A stretch of 64,000 nt of DNA, taken from contig JAHCHO010000007.1 in the NCBI GenBank assembly GCA_026129685.1, positions 186,001-250,000 on the forward strand, given 5' to 3'. Both the position numbers and the translations under genes were made by a program. Source of the stretch: Fimbriimonadaceae bacterium (GTDB taxonomy: Bacteria > Armatimonadota > Fimbriimonadia > Fimbriimonadales > Fimbriimonadaceae). The notes below the pieces were generated by a model. That model was not told the origin of the DNA and ran no database searches. It saw only the letters and a list, made by a program, of their open reading frames with translations. Shown piece by piece: positions 9,504 to 17,994 of the stretch (positions are counted from its first letter, which is position 1; each line of letters opens with the position of its first letter).

Positions 9504-9554
9504 TTCGGACGATGGTCCCCCCTCCCGTGCGGCTTTGGGCCACACTAAGGCACT

Positions 9555-10430
9555 TTGGCCAACCCGGCTCGACGTCGGCACTTTCCCAAACTGGGGGAGT
9601 TCCTGGAATACGCGCACAAACGTTCGCCGCTCAACCGGGCCGACGCGATGTTCGGCATTGTCGGCGTGTTCGGAACGTTGCTGACCGCCGCCATGTCCGT
9701 CGCGGTCGGCCTGAATTGGGGGTGGGACGCCGCCATCCCCGTCTTCCTGTTTGGTAGCGGCGCCGTCGCCTTTGCCATCGTTCGCCTGTACAAGGAAACC
9801 TATCGACCGGCGGACGAAGAACGCCGCATCGTTTCCGAAGCCTACAAGACCGCGCGCAAGATGTTGCCACACCTGCGCAAGCGTAGGCTCCATCGCCACT
9901 TCGACCTTTCGGTCGCCGAGGTCTTGGAGGCGTGCGCCTTCCACTGGGCCAGGGTGCGTCGGGCGCTCGAGGGTCCGCTTTGGAGTCGAGACGATCTCGA
10001 CGGGCACTGGTCGGCGGTGCGAGAGCAGGCCTCCCGTGCGGCCGATCAGGCGATGTTCGAGGCGATCTACCTCTCGCGGAACAGCTACCGCGAGGTGGCC
10101 AAGAAGACGGGCCGCGAGTGGATCGAATGGGCCGAGGACGCCTTCGACTTTGACGCCGATCAGGTGCTCGGCAAGATCGGTCTTCCGCCGCGCGCGGCCG
10201 AGGACGACGACCTCGATCCGACTCTCCTTCGCCCGCTCCATCAAATCGGCGCAAAGCTGCGGTCGCTGGCGGGCGAACTCGAAAATGCCCCTGTCCCCAG
10301 CCTCGCCGCGAACGCGGACCTCCTGACGGGCGGTGTCTCCGGCATCGACCTCGCCCTCAACGAGATCGGCGCCCTGCGCGTCGCGGAGCGTGAACTCAAC
10401 GACAGCGTCGAACAGCGCCTGGGCGGCTGA
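9555..10430 (+). CDS. Membrane protein of unknown function
   Basis: A 291-residue protein, apparently from a TTG start (CACACT box 8 nt upstream); a later start would remove basic residues before the first helix. Two hydrophobic segments (about residues 33-52 and 58-76) are followed by a long, charged, helix-rich cytoplasmic part containing EEVAKKTGREW-like and ERELNDSVEQR segments. No family recognised. It sits alone between the oxidase and a convergent exported protein. Confidence 0.6.
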   Translation: MANPARRRHFPKLGEFLEYAHKRSPLNRADAMFGIVGVFGTLLTAAMSVAVGLNWGWDAAIPVFLFGSGAVAFAIVRLYKETYRPADEERRIVSEAYKTARKMLPHLRKRRLHRHFDLSVAEVLEACAFHWARVRRALEGPLWSRDDLDGHWSAVREQASRAADQAMFEAIYLSRNSYREVAKKTGREWIEWAEDAFDFDADQVLGKIGLPPRAAEDDDLDPTLLRPLHQIGAKLRSLAGELENAPVPSLAANADLLTGGVSGIDLALNEIGALRVAERELNDSVEQRLGG

Positions 10431-10453
10431 GTCCGTCCTGCTCGGGCCGATCC

Positions 10454-11035
10454 TCAGGTCCGGACGATCGTGACCGTGCCGGACGTCTCGTACACGCCGG
10501 GACCGACGCCCGCGTCCAATTCGACCGTTTGGGTCAGTTCGACGCGCAGGGCGCCCCCGCTGTCGAGGGCGGGAAACGCCGGACCGCCGATGCCGAAATA
10601 GCCGTTCAGGTCGGTGGCGGGCGCGGTGGGGAAGCTGTTGAGAAGGGCGTTCGTCACGTTGTTGTAGACGCCCACCGAAGCGGTGACGGGCAGCACCGTC
10701 GTCCCCGTGTTCGGCCCGCTGACCTTCGTCGCGTCACCGAAGCTCTCAAAGTCCAGGTAAAGCGTCTCGTTATGGTAGATCGTCACCGTCTGGGTCTGGC
10801 TGCTGCTGCCCGAGCCGAACCCGTCGACCGACCATGAGCCTGCAAAGGTGCCGTTGACGTACAGGTATGCGCTCACCGTAACCTGCGATCCGAAGTTCAG
10901 AACCGGGTTCCCGGGGGCCGAGTAGTCGGCCGAAACGCTCCCAGCGGGAACGTAGTCGAACGTGCGGCCGCCCATCTGGCCGAGGCCGACGGACGCGAGC
11001 GCGACGAAAAGCGGGAGGGTGGCGTTGCGGATCAT
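10454..11035 (-). CDS. Exported protein with internal beta-rich domain, unknown function
   Basis: A 193-residue protein with a signal peptide (MIRNATLPLFVALASVGLGQ, cleavage after G-L-G or nearby). The mature part is Ser/Thr/Gly-rich and beta-rich (VTVSAYLYVNGTFAGSWSVDG) and looks like a small extracellular beta sandwich. It lacks a visible PEP-CTERM or sortase sorting signal. No family recognised. Confidence 0.6.
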   Translation of the reverse strand: MIRNATLPLFVALASVGLGQMGGRTFDYVPAGSVSADYSAPGNPVLNFGSQVTVSAYLYVNGTFAGSWSVDGFGSGSSSQTQTVTIYHNETLYLDFESFGDATKVSGPNTGTTVLPVTASVGVYNNVTNALLNSFPTAPATDLNGYFGIGGPAFPALDSGGALRVELTQTVELDAGVGPGVYETSGTVTIVRT

Positions 11036-11170
11036 GGGTGGTTCTCGCCGAGCCAATGGCTCTGCTATGGACATCGGTCCGTTGAACCGCGTCCCCCACC
11101 GCCAAACCTCGCAATCGTCTTGAGGGTTGGGCAATCCCGGTGGAAATGCCTCCCTTCCATAATCGGGAGC

Positions 11171-12259
11171 ATGACGCGCTACGCGGTGATCATGGCGGGC
11201 GGATCGGGCGAACGGTTTTGGCCGGTGTCCCGAAAGTCCCGCCCTAAGCAGTTCCTTCCCCTGGGGGCCAGGGGCAAGACGATGCTCGAAGAGGCGGTCG
11301 AGCGCATCGTGCCGCTCGTCGGCGCGGAGCGAACCGTCGTCGCCACCGTTCCCCACCTCACCATGAAGGCCGACGAAATCCTGGACGGCGCGGTCGAGGT
11401 GTTCGCCGAGCCCCTCAAGCGCAACACCGCCGGCGCCCTCGTATGGGCGGCCGCGCACATCGAGGCGAGGGTCGGGTCGCGCGAAGCGACGATGGCCGTG
11501 CTCACCTCCGACCACCGCATCGGCCCCGCCGAGAGGTTTCGGTCCTGCGTGGACGCGGCCTTCGCGCTGGCCGAACGGGATGCGACCCTGGTCACGATCG
11601 GCATCGAACCGACCCGCCCGGAGACTGGCTTCGGTTACATCGAGATCGACGGCGACACGATCGAGTCGGTCGGCGAGGAGAGCGTCTACCGGGTCCGCGC
11701 CTTCCGCGAAAAGCCGTCCCTCGAACGGGCCAAGGAGTTCCTCGGGCACGGCGACTTCTACTGGAACTCCGGCATGTTCTTCTGGACGCTCGCAACCTTC
11801 GCCGACGAGCTCGGGCGCGTCGCCCCCAAGCATCGGGACGTGCTCGACCGACTCGTGCCCCTCGTTCGAGCCGGAAACCGCGAGGACGCCGAACGCACCT
11901 TCGCCGAACTGCCCGATATCTCGATCGACTACGCGCTGATGGAGAAGGCCCGCCGCGTGAGCATGGTCCGCGCGTCGTTCGAGTGGGACGATCTCGGGTC
12001 CTGGGACGCCCTCGACCGCCACCTCGAGGGCGACGACCACGACAACCGCGCGATCGGAGAGGCCATCCTCCACTCCACCGAAGGCACCACCGTCTTCAAC
12101 GACGCCCCCGACATGACGGTCTGCGTCGCCGGAGTCAAGGACCTCGTGGTGGTCGCCACCGCCGACGCCGTTCTGGTCTGCGACAAGCATCGCGCCCAGC
12201 AGGTGCGCGACATCGTGCAGAAGCTCAAGACCCGGAACCGCGAAGACCTTCTGGAGTGA
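11171..12259 (+). CDS. manC: Mannose-1-phosphate guanylyltransferase
   Basis: A 362-residue nucleotidyltransferase that makes GDP-mannose from GTP and mannose-1-phosphate for surface glycans. It has the family start AVIMAGGSGERFWPVSR with KQFLPL, then TSDHRI, ETGFGYIEI, FREKPS, FYWNSGMFFW and ISIDYALMEKA. It is the short form without the C-terminal phosphomannose isomerase domain. The ATG at 11171 lies 7 nt after a CATAAT box (11158-11163), so it is probably leaderless; the upstream ATG at 11120 would precede the promoter. Confidence 0.94.
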   Translation: MTRYAVIMAGGSGERFWPVSRKSRPKQFLPLGARGKTMLEEAVERIVPLVGAERTVVATVPHLTMKADEILDGAVEVFAEPLKRNTAGALVWAAAHIEARVGSREATMAVLTSDHRIGPAERFRSCVDAAFALAERDATLVTIGIEPTRPETGFGYIEIDGDTIESVGEESVYRVRAFREKPSLERAKEFLGHGDFYWNSGMFFWTLATFADELGRVAPKHRDVLDRLVPLVRAGNREDAERTFAELPDISIDYALMEKARRVSMVRASFEWDDLGSWDALDRHLEGDDHDNRAIGEAILHSTEGTTVFNDAPDMTVCVAGVKDLVVVATADAVLVCDKHRAQQVRDIVQKLKTRNREDLLE

Positions 12260-12280
12260 CCTCGCCGACTCCTTGAAGGG

Positions 12281-13366
12281 TCAGCCCTTCTTCGTCAGCG
12301 CCGCCTTGACGATCGCCCCGAACGAGGGCGTTGGGGTGTAGTTCCAATCCGAGATCAGGCACGGACCCGCCGCCGGGTGCAGGTCCCACGCCGTCCAGTG
12401 GCACTTGCGCTTGTCCATCTCCTCGACCATGCGGGCGACCCACGGATCAGGCTTGGCCGCGTTCTCGCCGCGACCTTGGTTCCCGAACTCGCTCACGATC
12501 ACCGGGATCTTGGGCAGCGCCGCGTCCAACTTCGCCAGAAACTGGTCGATCGTGTCGCCCTTGAAGGGGTAGGCGTGGCAGGCGTAGAGGACGCCGTTGC
12601 CAGTCGGATCGTCGAGCGTTCGCCCCGCCAGGAAGCCCGCCAGGTCGTACGACCAGTCGAGTCCCCCGACCACGACGAGGTTCTTTGCCCCCGTCCCGCG
12701 CACCGTGGCCAGGAGGGCCTTCATGCCGGGGGTCTTGTAGGTGACCGGCTCGAATCGACCTTGCCGCGCGCCGACGCCGCGCGTCTCCTTGATCTCGCCG
12801 CCATCCATCCAGATGTCGTAGGTCGTATCGTGAGGTTCGTTATAGAGGTCGAAGAGCACCGCCGGGTGGTTCTTGTAGGCGGTGGCGCAGTCCTTCCAAA
12901 ACTCGACGGACAGCATATCGGGCATCACGTGCTGGCCGATGTGCTTGCCCCACTCGCCGGCGTTGTTCCAGTGGAGGTCGAGCATGACGTAGACGGCGTT
13001 CTCGGCGCAGAGGTCCACGACTTGCCTGACGAGGGCGCGGTAGGCCACCCCGCCGTCGGTCTGCTCCGGCGCCTTCCCGAACCAGCGGTCCTGGGAGAGG
13101 GGCAGGCGGATGTGGTTCACGTGCCAATCCTTGATCGCCACCCGGACGGTTTCCAGCAACTTGCCCTCGCCGTCGGCGGCCCACTCGAGGCAGGCGGTGT
13201 TCACGCCGCGCAGGGTGACGACCCGGCCGGTCTCGTCCACCACCTGGTTGCCTCGGATTTTGAGGGCAGGAATCTTGAGGGAGGCTTCGCGCACGGGAAG
13301 GGCGGTGGCGGCGGCAAGCGCGAAGGGCACGAGGGCGAGGGTGAGCGTTCGGAGAGTGTTCTGCAT
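12281..13366 (-). CDS. Exported glycoside hydrolase family 5 (cellulase-type)
   Basis: A 361-residue enzyme with a signal peptide (TLTLALVPFALAAATA). It shows the GH5 pattern: VVTLRGVNTACLEW, HIRLPLSQD, VMLDLHWNN, the acid/base Glu177 in FDLYNEPHD and the nucleophile Glu293 in VIVSEFGNQ. It should cleave a beta-linked glucan or mannan outside the cytoplasm. AAGAGG lies 7 nt before the ATG. It is convergent with manC. Confidence 0.9.
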   Translation of the reverse strand: MQNTLRTLTLALVPFALAAATALPVREASLKIPALKIRGNQVVDETGRVVTLRGVNTACLEWAADGEGKLLETVRVAIKDWHVNHIRLPLSQDRWFGKAPEQTDGGVAYRALVRQVVDLCAENAVYVMLDLHWNNAGEWGKHIGQHVMPDMLSVEFWKDCATAYKNHPAVLFDLYNEPHDTTYDIWMDGGEIKETRGVGARQGRFEPVTYKTPGMKALLATVRGTGAKNLVVVGGLDWSYDLAGFLAGRTLDDPTGNGVLYACHAYPFKGDTIDQFLAKLDAALPKIPVIVSEFGNQGRGENAAKPDPWVARMVEEMDKRKCHWTAWDLHPAAGPCLISDWNYTPTPSFGAIVKAALTKKG

Positions 13367-13476
13367 CGTTGCGCCTCTTGGGGCGGGGCTTCGGCGGACG
13401 ATGCGCGATCCCTTCCCGATCGGGCGTAACGACCCGACCTTCGGCGGCGTTCCCTCGCGGCGGCTACACTGCCGTG

Positions 13477-14427
13477 GTGGAACGCTCCTGGCAACGCGCC
13501 GACCCGGTCGAGCCCCTCTCGCCGGACGAGGTCGCCGACCTACTTGGGGGCTCGGGCCTCACGGCGGTGCGTTGCGAACCGATCGCCGAGGGCCTGGCGA
13601 ACGCGAACTACCGCCTCGAAGACGCGGACGGTGGGAGGTGGTTGTTGCGCCGCTACCGTCGCGACCCGGCGAGTCTGGGCCTGGAGACGACCCTCTTGCG
13701 AAAGATGGCGGGCCGGATACCCGTCTCCACCGTGCGCTTTGCCGACCCGGCCCGAGGCGTGGTGGTGCTCGAGTTCCTTCCGGGTCGAACGTTGCAGTCG
13801 GTGCTGGCGGAAGGAAACCCGGACGAGGCCCGCGCCGCCGCCCCAACCATCGGCACGACATTGGCGGAGATCGCGGCCCATCCCTATGGCTCCGCCGGTC
13901 TGCTGGATGCCAACGGACTCGTGGCCGACGCTTGGCCTTCGGTGTACGACGGGCTATCTGGGTTTCTCGAGCATGGTTCGACTCAGCCGACGGCCCTGGG
14001 GCGAGCAGGCGCCGGGCGCTTGGATCGTGTGCGCCGGTGTTGGCTCGCTCACGAAGCGGCCCTGCGGGCGGCCACGGCCTTTCCGTGCCTCTCGCACGGC
14101 GACTTCAAGCCTGCGAACCTGCTGATTCACGAGGGGAAGCTCACCGGTGTCCTGGACTGGGAGTTCGCCCACGCCGGAACCTGGTTGATGGACGCCGGAC
14201 AACTGCTTCGGTACCTGGGCCCGCTTCGCGCGGTCTTTGCCCAAGCCGTCGAACAGGCAAGACGGCGGCGGGGACTGCCCGTCCCCGACGCCTGGGAAGC
14301 TCTGGCGCGCCTGGTGGACACGGCCAGCCTCGTGGACTTCCTGGGTCGTCCCGAGACCGGCGAACGCCAGACCGCAGACGTACTCACCCTCTTGGACGAG
14401 TCGCTCGCGCTGCTCGAACGCGCCTAG
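13477..14427 (+). CDS. Aminoglycoside phosphotransferase / choline kinase-like kinase
   Basis: A 316-residue protein with the APH fold: LANANYRLEDADGGRWLLRRY (nucleotide loop and lysine-equivalent region), the Brenner motif LSHGDFKPANLL (catalytic Asp) and metal-binding VLDWEFAHAGTW. Such kinases phosphorylate small alcohols, sugars or aminoalcohols; the substrate cannot be read off. Tandem GTGs at 13474 and 13477; the second lies 6 nt after a TACACT box (13465-13470), typical of leaderless genes here. Its end overlaps the convergent esterase by 4 nt. Confidence 0.82.
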   Translation: MERSWQRADPVEPLSPDEVADLLGGSGLTAVRCEPIAEGLANANYRLEDADGGRWLLRRYRRDPASLGLETTLLRKMAGRIPVSTVRFADPARGVVVLEFLPGRTLQSVLAEGNPDEARAAAPTIGTTLAEIAAHPYGSAGLLDANGLVADAWPSVYDGLSGFLEHGSTQPTALGRAGAGRLDRVRRCWLAHEAALRAATAFPCLSHGDFKPANLLIHEGKLTGVLDWEFAHAGTWLMDAGQLLRYLGPLRAVFAQAVEQARRRRGLPVPDAWEALARLVDTASLVDFLGRPETGERQTADVLTLLDESLALLERA

Positions 14428-15530
14428 CGGAACAGCTTGGCCGCGAACTCGGCGAGGTTGCGCCGCCAAAGCCGCCATTCGTGGCCGCCAGGCGTCTCTT
14501 TCGTCTCGACCTTGACGCCCTTCTCTTTCAGCCACGACGCGAACCCTCGCTGAAAGCCGATCAAGGAGTCCTCCGTACCGCACGCCATCCAGAAAACCTT
14601 CAAGGTGTTCGCCTTCTTGACGTCCAGATGCGGGAACGCCTCTTCCGGTCGGTTCGCGGCCAGACCACCGGAACTGAACGCGCCGACGTAACCGAAGGTG
14701 TCGAGGTTGCCGAGACCCACGAACAGGCTCTCCGCGCCCCCCATCGAAAGCCCTGCGATCGCCCGGTCCTCCCGTTTGGCGGAGACGCGATAGTCGGCCT
14801 CGACCTGGACTCGAACTTCCTGCAGCAAGGCGTCGCGGAACTTGGTGTAGTTCTCCATCACCAAGCTACGATCCCCGAAGTTGCGCCCACCGGGAGTCGC
14901 GAAGTCGGGGACGCCGTAGCCGAGGGGCATGACCACGACCATCGGTTTAGCCTTGCCGTCGGCGATCAGATTGTCGAGGATGACGTGGGCGTTGCCGACC
15001 GCCGTCCAGCCGTTAGCCGTGTCGGAGAACCCGTGCAGGAGGTACAGAACCGGGAGCTTGGTCTTCCCCTGCCGGTAACCGGGCGGCGTGTAAACGAAGT
15101 AGTCGCGTCGGTCGCCGATGATCGCGGACCTATAGAACCGCTGGTGCACTTCGCCCCGGGGCACGTCGCGGGTTTCCCAGACCTCGGGCGGGTTGCCGGG
15201 AACCAGGATAAGGTTGCCGACCCAGATCAGGTTGGGCTTGATGCGCGGGTTGTTCGGGTCGAGGATCGCCACCCCGTCCACGCTGTACGTGTAGCCGTAC
15301 AGGTCGGGCGCGAGCGCCTTGGTCGTCGCCGTCCAGACGCCGTCGTCTCCCTTCACGAGGCTAAGGTTGCCCGTGCCCTCCAGGTTCACCTCGACCTTCC
15401 GAGCGTTCGGGGCGGCGAGGCGGAAAGTGACGGTCCGATCCGGGGCGACCTCCGGACGAACGGGGCGGGACTGAGGTTGCGGGGCCATACCCATGCTCGC
15501 GACGGCCAACACGATGCCGATCGTTACCAC
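14424..15530 (-). CDS. Exported esterase, enterochelin-esterase / CE1-like, with N-terminal E-set domain
   Basis: A 368-residue protein with a short signal peptide (VTIGIVLAVASMG), an N-terminal immunoglobulin-like E-set/CBM48 domain (VTFRLAAPNARKVEVNL ... LYGYTYSVDGV) and a C-terminal alpha/beta hydrolase. The latter has YLLHGFSD, the nucleophile elbow AGLSMGG and a His in GGHEWRLW. The layout is typical of extracellular carbohydrate esterases (feruloyl or acetyl) near glycoside hydrolases, consistent with the nearby GH5. Confidence 0.85.
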   Translation of the reverse strand: MVTIGIVLAVASMGMAPQPQSRPVRPEVAPDRTVTFRLAAPNARKVEVNLEGTGNLSLVKGDDGVWTATTKALAPDLYGYTYSVDGVAILDPNNPRIKPNLIWVGNLILVPGNPPEVWETRDVPRGEVHQRFYRSAIIGDRRDYFVYTPPGYRQGKTKLPVLYLLHGFSDTANGWTAVGNAHVILDNLIADGKAKPMVVVMPLGYGVPDFATPGGRNFGDRSLVMENYTKFRDALLQEVRVQVEADYRVSAKREDRAIAGLSMGGAESLFVGLGNLDTFGYVGAFSSGGLAANRPEEAFPHLDVKKANTLKVFWMACGTEDSLIGFQRGFASWLKEKGVKVETKETPGGHEWRLWRRNLAEFAAKLFR

Positions 15531-15585
15531 GCAACGAGTATAGCGAGGATCGCGGCAATGGCCCGGGCCGGTGCGGTTGGTAGAA

Positions 15586-15661
15586 TGGCTGCCGCAGTAG
15601 GACTCGAACCTACGACCCGCTGATTAACAGTCAGCTGCTCTACCAACTGAGCTATGCGGCA
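15586..15661 (-). tRNA. tRNA-Asn (anticodon GTT)
   Basis: A 76-nt cloverleaf from 15661 to 15586, with acceptor TGCCGCA/TGCGGCA, anticodon stem GCTGA/TCAGC around CTGTTAA, T-arm GTAGG/CCTAC and encoded CCA. A TATCCT -10 box lies upstream on the minus strand (15679-15674). Confidence 0.94.
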
Positions 15662-15942
15662 ACGCGAATCGTAAGGATACCTCGTTCGACCGGGCTCGCA
15701 ACCCTTGGACTCGACGAACCGCATCGGCGGGAGGACCTCGTTGACTGCCTGGGCCGGATTTGGCGCGGCGGGGTGCCTCTCGCTTCCTTGCCGAGAGCGA
15801 GGGTCGGGGCAAGGTCGATCGGGCCGCACGAGCTGGGCTAGACCCTCCACCCTCGTATCGTCCGCCGATCCTGCGTCACAATGCACTGTTCTCGGGCGGC
15901 GGCGACGACGGCGCCCCCCGACGCAACGGAGCGGACACGAAC

Positions 15943-16920
15943 ATGATCGGAAAAGAACACCTCGACTTTCTGCGAGTCACCGAAGCCGCCGCCCTCGCCT
16001 CCGCGCGATGGGTCGGCAAGGGCGATCGGAACTCCGCCGACCAGGCCGCCTGCGAGGGCATGCGCGAAATGCTCGGCCAGATCGAAATGGACGGCACCAT
16101 CGTCATCGGCGAGGGCGAGCGCGACGAGGCGCCGATGCTCTATATAGGCGAGAAGGTGGGAACCGGGGTCGGGCCCGCCGTCCAGATCGCGGTGGACCCC
16201 CTCGAGGGCACCAACCTGTGCGCCAACGGCACCCCGAACGCCCTGGCGGTCCTCGCGGCGGCGATCGAGGGCGAGGGGTTCCTGCTCCACGCGCCGGACT
16301 GCTACATGGAGAAGCTGGTCGTCGGCCCGGAGTGCAAAGGGATCGTGGACATCACCCTTCCGCCACGGGTCAACGTCCGGTTGATGTCCAAGGCCCTGGG
16401 AAAGGACACCGACGAACTCATCATAGGGGTCCTCGATCGGCCGCGGCACGCCCAGCTCATCCAGGAGCTTCGCGAGACGGGGTGCCGGGTTCACCTCATC
16501 TCGGACGGGGACGTGTCGGTCGCGATCGCCGTGCTCGATCCGGAAGCGGGCATCGACGGGCTGATGGGGATCGGGGGCGCGCCGGAGGGCGTGATCTCCG
16601 CTGCCGCCGTCGTCTGTTTCGGGGGCGAGATGCAGGCGCGGCTCGTGTTCAGCAAGGAGGGCGACCGCGAGCGCGCCCAGCGGATGACGGGCCACGCCGA
16701 CGTGGACCGCGTGTTCCAAACGGAGGAACTGGCCAACGGCAACGTGATGTTCGCGGCGACGGGCGTCACGACGGGCGACCTCCTCAAGGGGGTTCGCTAT
16801 GGGCGCGGTTACTCGCTGACCGAATCCATCGTGATGTATTCCGCGACCCGAACCGTCCGCCGCATCCAGACGATTCACCGGGCGCCCGAACGGACGAACG
16901 AGCGAGGCGGCTCAGGGTAG
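15943..16920 (+). CDS. glpX: Class II fructose-1,6-bisphosphatase
   Basis: A 325-residue enzyme that hydrolyses fructose-1,6-bisphosphate (and in some phyla sedoheptulose-1,7-bisphosphate) in gluconeogenesis. Metal and substrate motifs are clear: DGTIVIGEGERDEAPMLY, VDPLEGTNLCANG, CYMEKLVVGP, LISDGDVSVAI and GIGGAPEGVISAAA. The ATG at 15943 gives the usual MIGKEHLDFLRVTEAAA start; GGAG lies upstream. The 281-base gap before it also holds the tRNA-Asn promoter region and a possible CACAAT box at about 15886; nothing else was seen in it. Confidence 0.95.
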   Translation: MIGKEHLDFLRVTEAAALASARWVGKGDRNSADQAACEGMREMLGQIEMDGTIVIGEGERDEAPMLYIGEKVGTGVGPAVQIAVDPLEGTNLCANGTPNALAVLAAAIEGEGFLLHAPDCYMEKLVVGPECKGIVDITLPPRVNVRLMSKALGKDTDELIIGVLDRPRHAQLIQELRETGCRVHLISDGDVSVAIAVLDPEAGIDGLMGIGGAPEGVISAAAVVCFGGEMQARLVFSKEGDRERAQRMTGHADVDRVFQTEELANGNVMFAATGVTTGDLLKGVRYGRGYSLTESIVMYSATRTVRRIQTIHRAPERTNERGGSG

Positions 16921-17994
16921 ACGCGCGAGGGACGCGAGGCGCAGCGAGTCGCCCTGGCCCGCGAAGCGCGCCCGCAGACGCACGGTCAAGCGGCTGCTCT
17001 GCATGCGGGAGAACACCCAAGCGCCGCCCGTCTCCGGCGTGGCGAACCACATCGGGTACGGCTCGCCGAGGCCGGCGCCAAGGGCAACGGACACAAGGCT
17101 CGGGGACGCCCCCGTTGGCTCGTTTCGCTGGAGCGCCTCGCAGAACCGTTCCACGACGCCGAACTCGTTTGGCCTTGTCCGTACTCCCGTCGGCACGTAC
17201 CCGGTCCCTGTGCGACGGTACGTCTCTCGCGTCTGCAGTTTCTGCCCGCGAAAGGCCGCGAAAGTCATCCCGCGATCCCGGGACGACTCCACCACGATCT
17301 CGCCGCCGGGAAGCAGGTCGCATTCGCCGTTTCCATCGAAGGTCTTGCGTGCCGCGAGCGTCCACCTGGCGCCCGCCTGACGGTAGGCCAGGAACGCGGG
17401 CCGCATGGCGCCCTTCTTACCGTAGCCTCCCGCAAAAACGAGGTCGTTACCGATTCTGGCGGCCTTGCCGTAGAACCAGCCTCGGCCCGCCGGACTCAGG
17501 TCGGGAAGAGGCTGCGCAAGCGTCGCGGCGGGCTCTTTCCATAACAGGAAACTGCACCGGGCGGTGCGCGGGAATCGTTGGCCAACCGGACCGACCAGGT
17601 AGGCGGCGGTGACAGAGACGACGAGCATCGGCCGGTCGGCGGCCACGCTCCAGACTTCCATCGCCTGGATGTCGCGGGCGGGATCGCCGGAGAGGGTCGG
17701 CATGCCGGAGCGCAGCAACGCGGTGAGGGATCGGCGCAACTCGGTTTCGCGCCCACGCCACGTTCGGAAGGTTTCAAGGTAGGCCCGCGCGGCCTGGCCC
17801 ATCGGCTCCCAGGCGTGGGTCGCGGTGGCGGTCGTGTTGTAGCGGTCGAACTGGAGACGCCGCCAAGACTCCTCCATCAAGGCCGCTTGTCGCCGATAGC
17901 GGGCGATCGCATCGGGACCGTAGCCGGATTGGGCGGAGACGCCGGCCGAAAGGACCAGGGCTGGAAGAAGGGCGAAAGCGACGCGCGACCTCAC
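16912..17994 (-). CDS. Exported protein of unknown function, coupled to an S9 peptidase
   Basis: A 360-residue protein starting at the GTG at 17994, inside the stop of the upstream peptidase gene (GTGA). It has a signal peptide (RSRVAFALLPALVLSAGVSAQ), then a helical part and a beta-rich part with repeat-like blades (ARIGNDLVFAGGYGKKG, GECDLLPGGEIVVES). Possibly a partial beta propeller. Coupling suggests a role with the peptidase; no family recognised. It overlaps the end of glpX by 9 nt. Confidence 0.6.
   Translation of the reverse strand: MRSRVAFALLPALVLSAGVSAQSGYGPDAIARYRRQAALMEESWRRLQFDRYNTTATATHAWEPMGQAARAYLETFRTWRGRETELRRSLTALLRSGMPTLSGDPARDIQAMEVWSVAADRPMLVVSVTAAYLVGPVGQRFPRTARCSFLLWKEPAATLAQPLPDLSPAGRGWFYGKAARIGNDLVFAGGYGKKGAMRPAFLAYRQAGARWTLAARKTFDGNGECDLLPGGEIVVESSRDRGMTFAAFRGQKLQTRETYRRTGTGYVPTGVRTRPNEFGVVERFCEALQRNEPTGASPSLVSVALGAGLGEPYPMWFATPETGGAWVFSRMQSSRLTVRLRARFAGQGDSLRLASLARLP

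Noticed and set aside
13110-15623. An 837-residue plus-strand frame
   Set aside because: It runs through GH5, kinase and esterase genes and the tRNA region in the wrong frame or strand.
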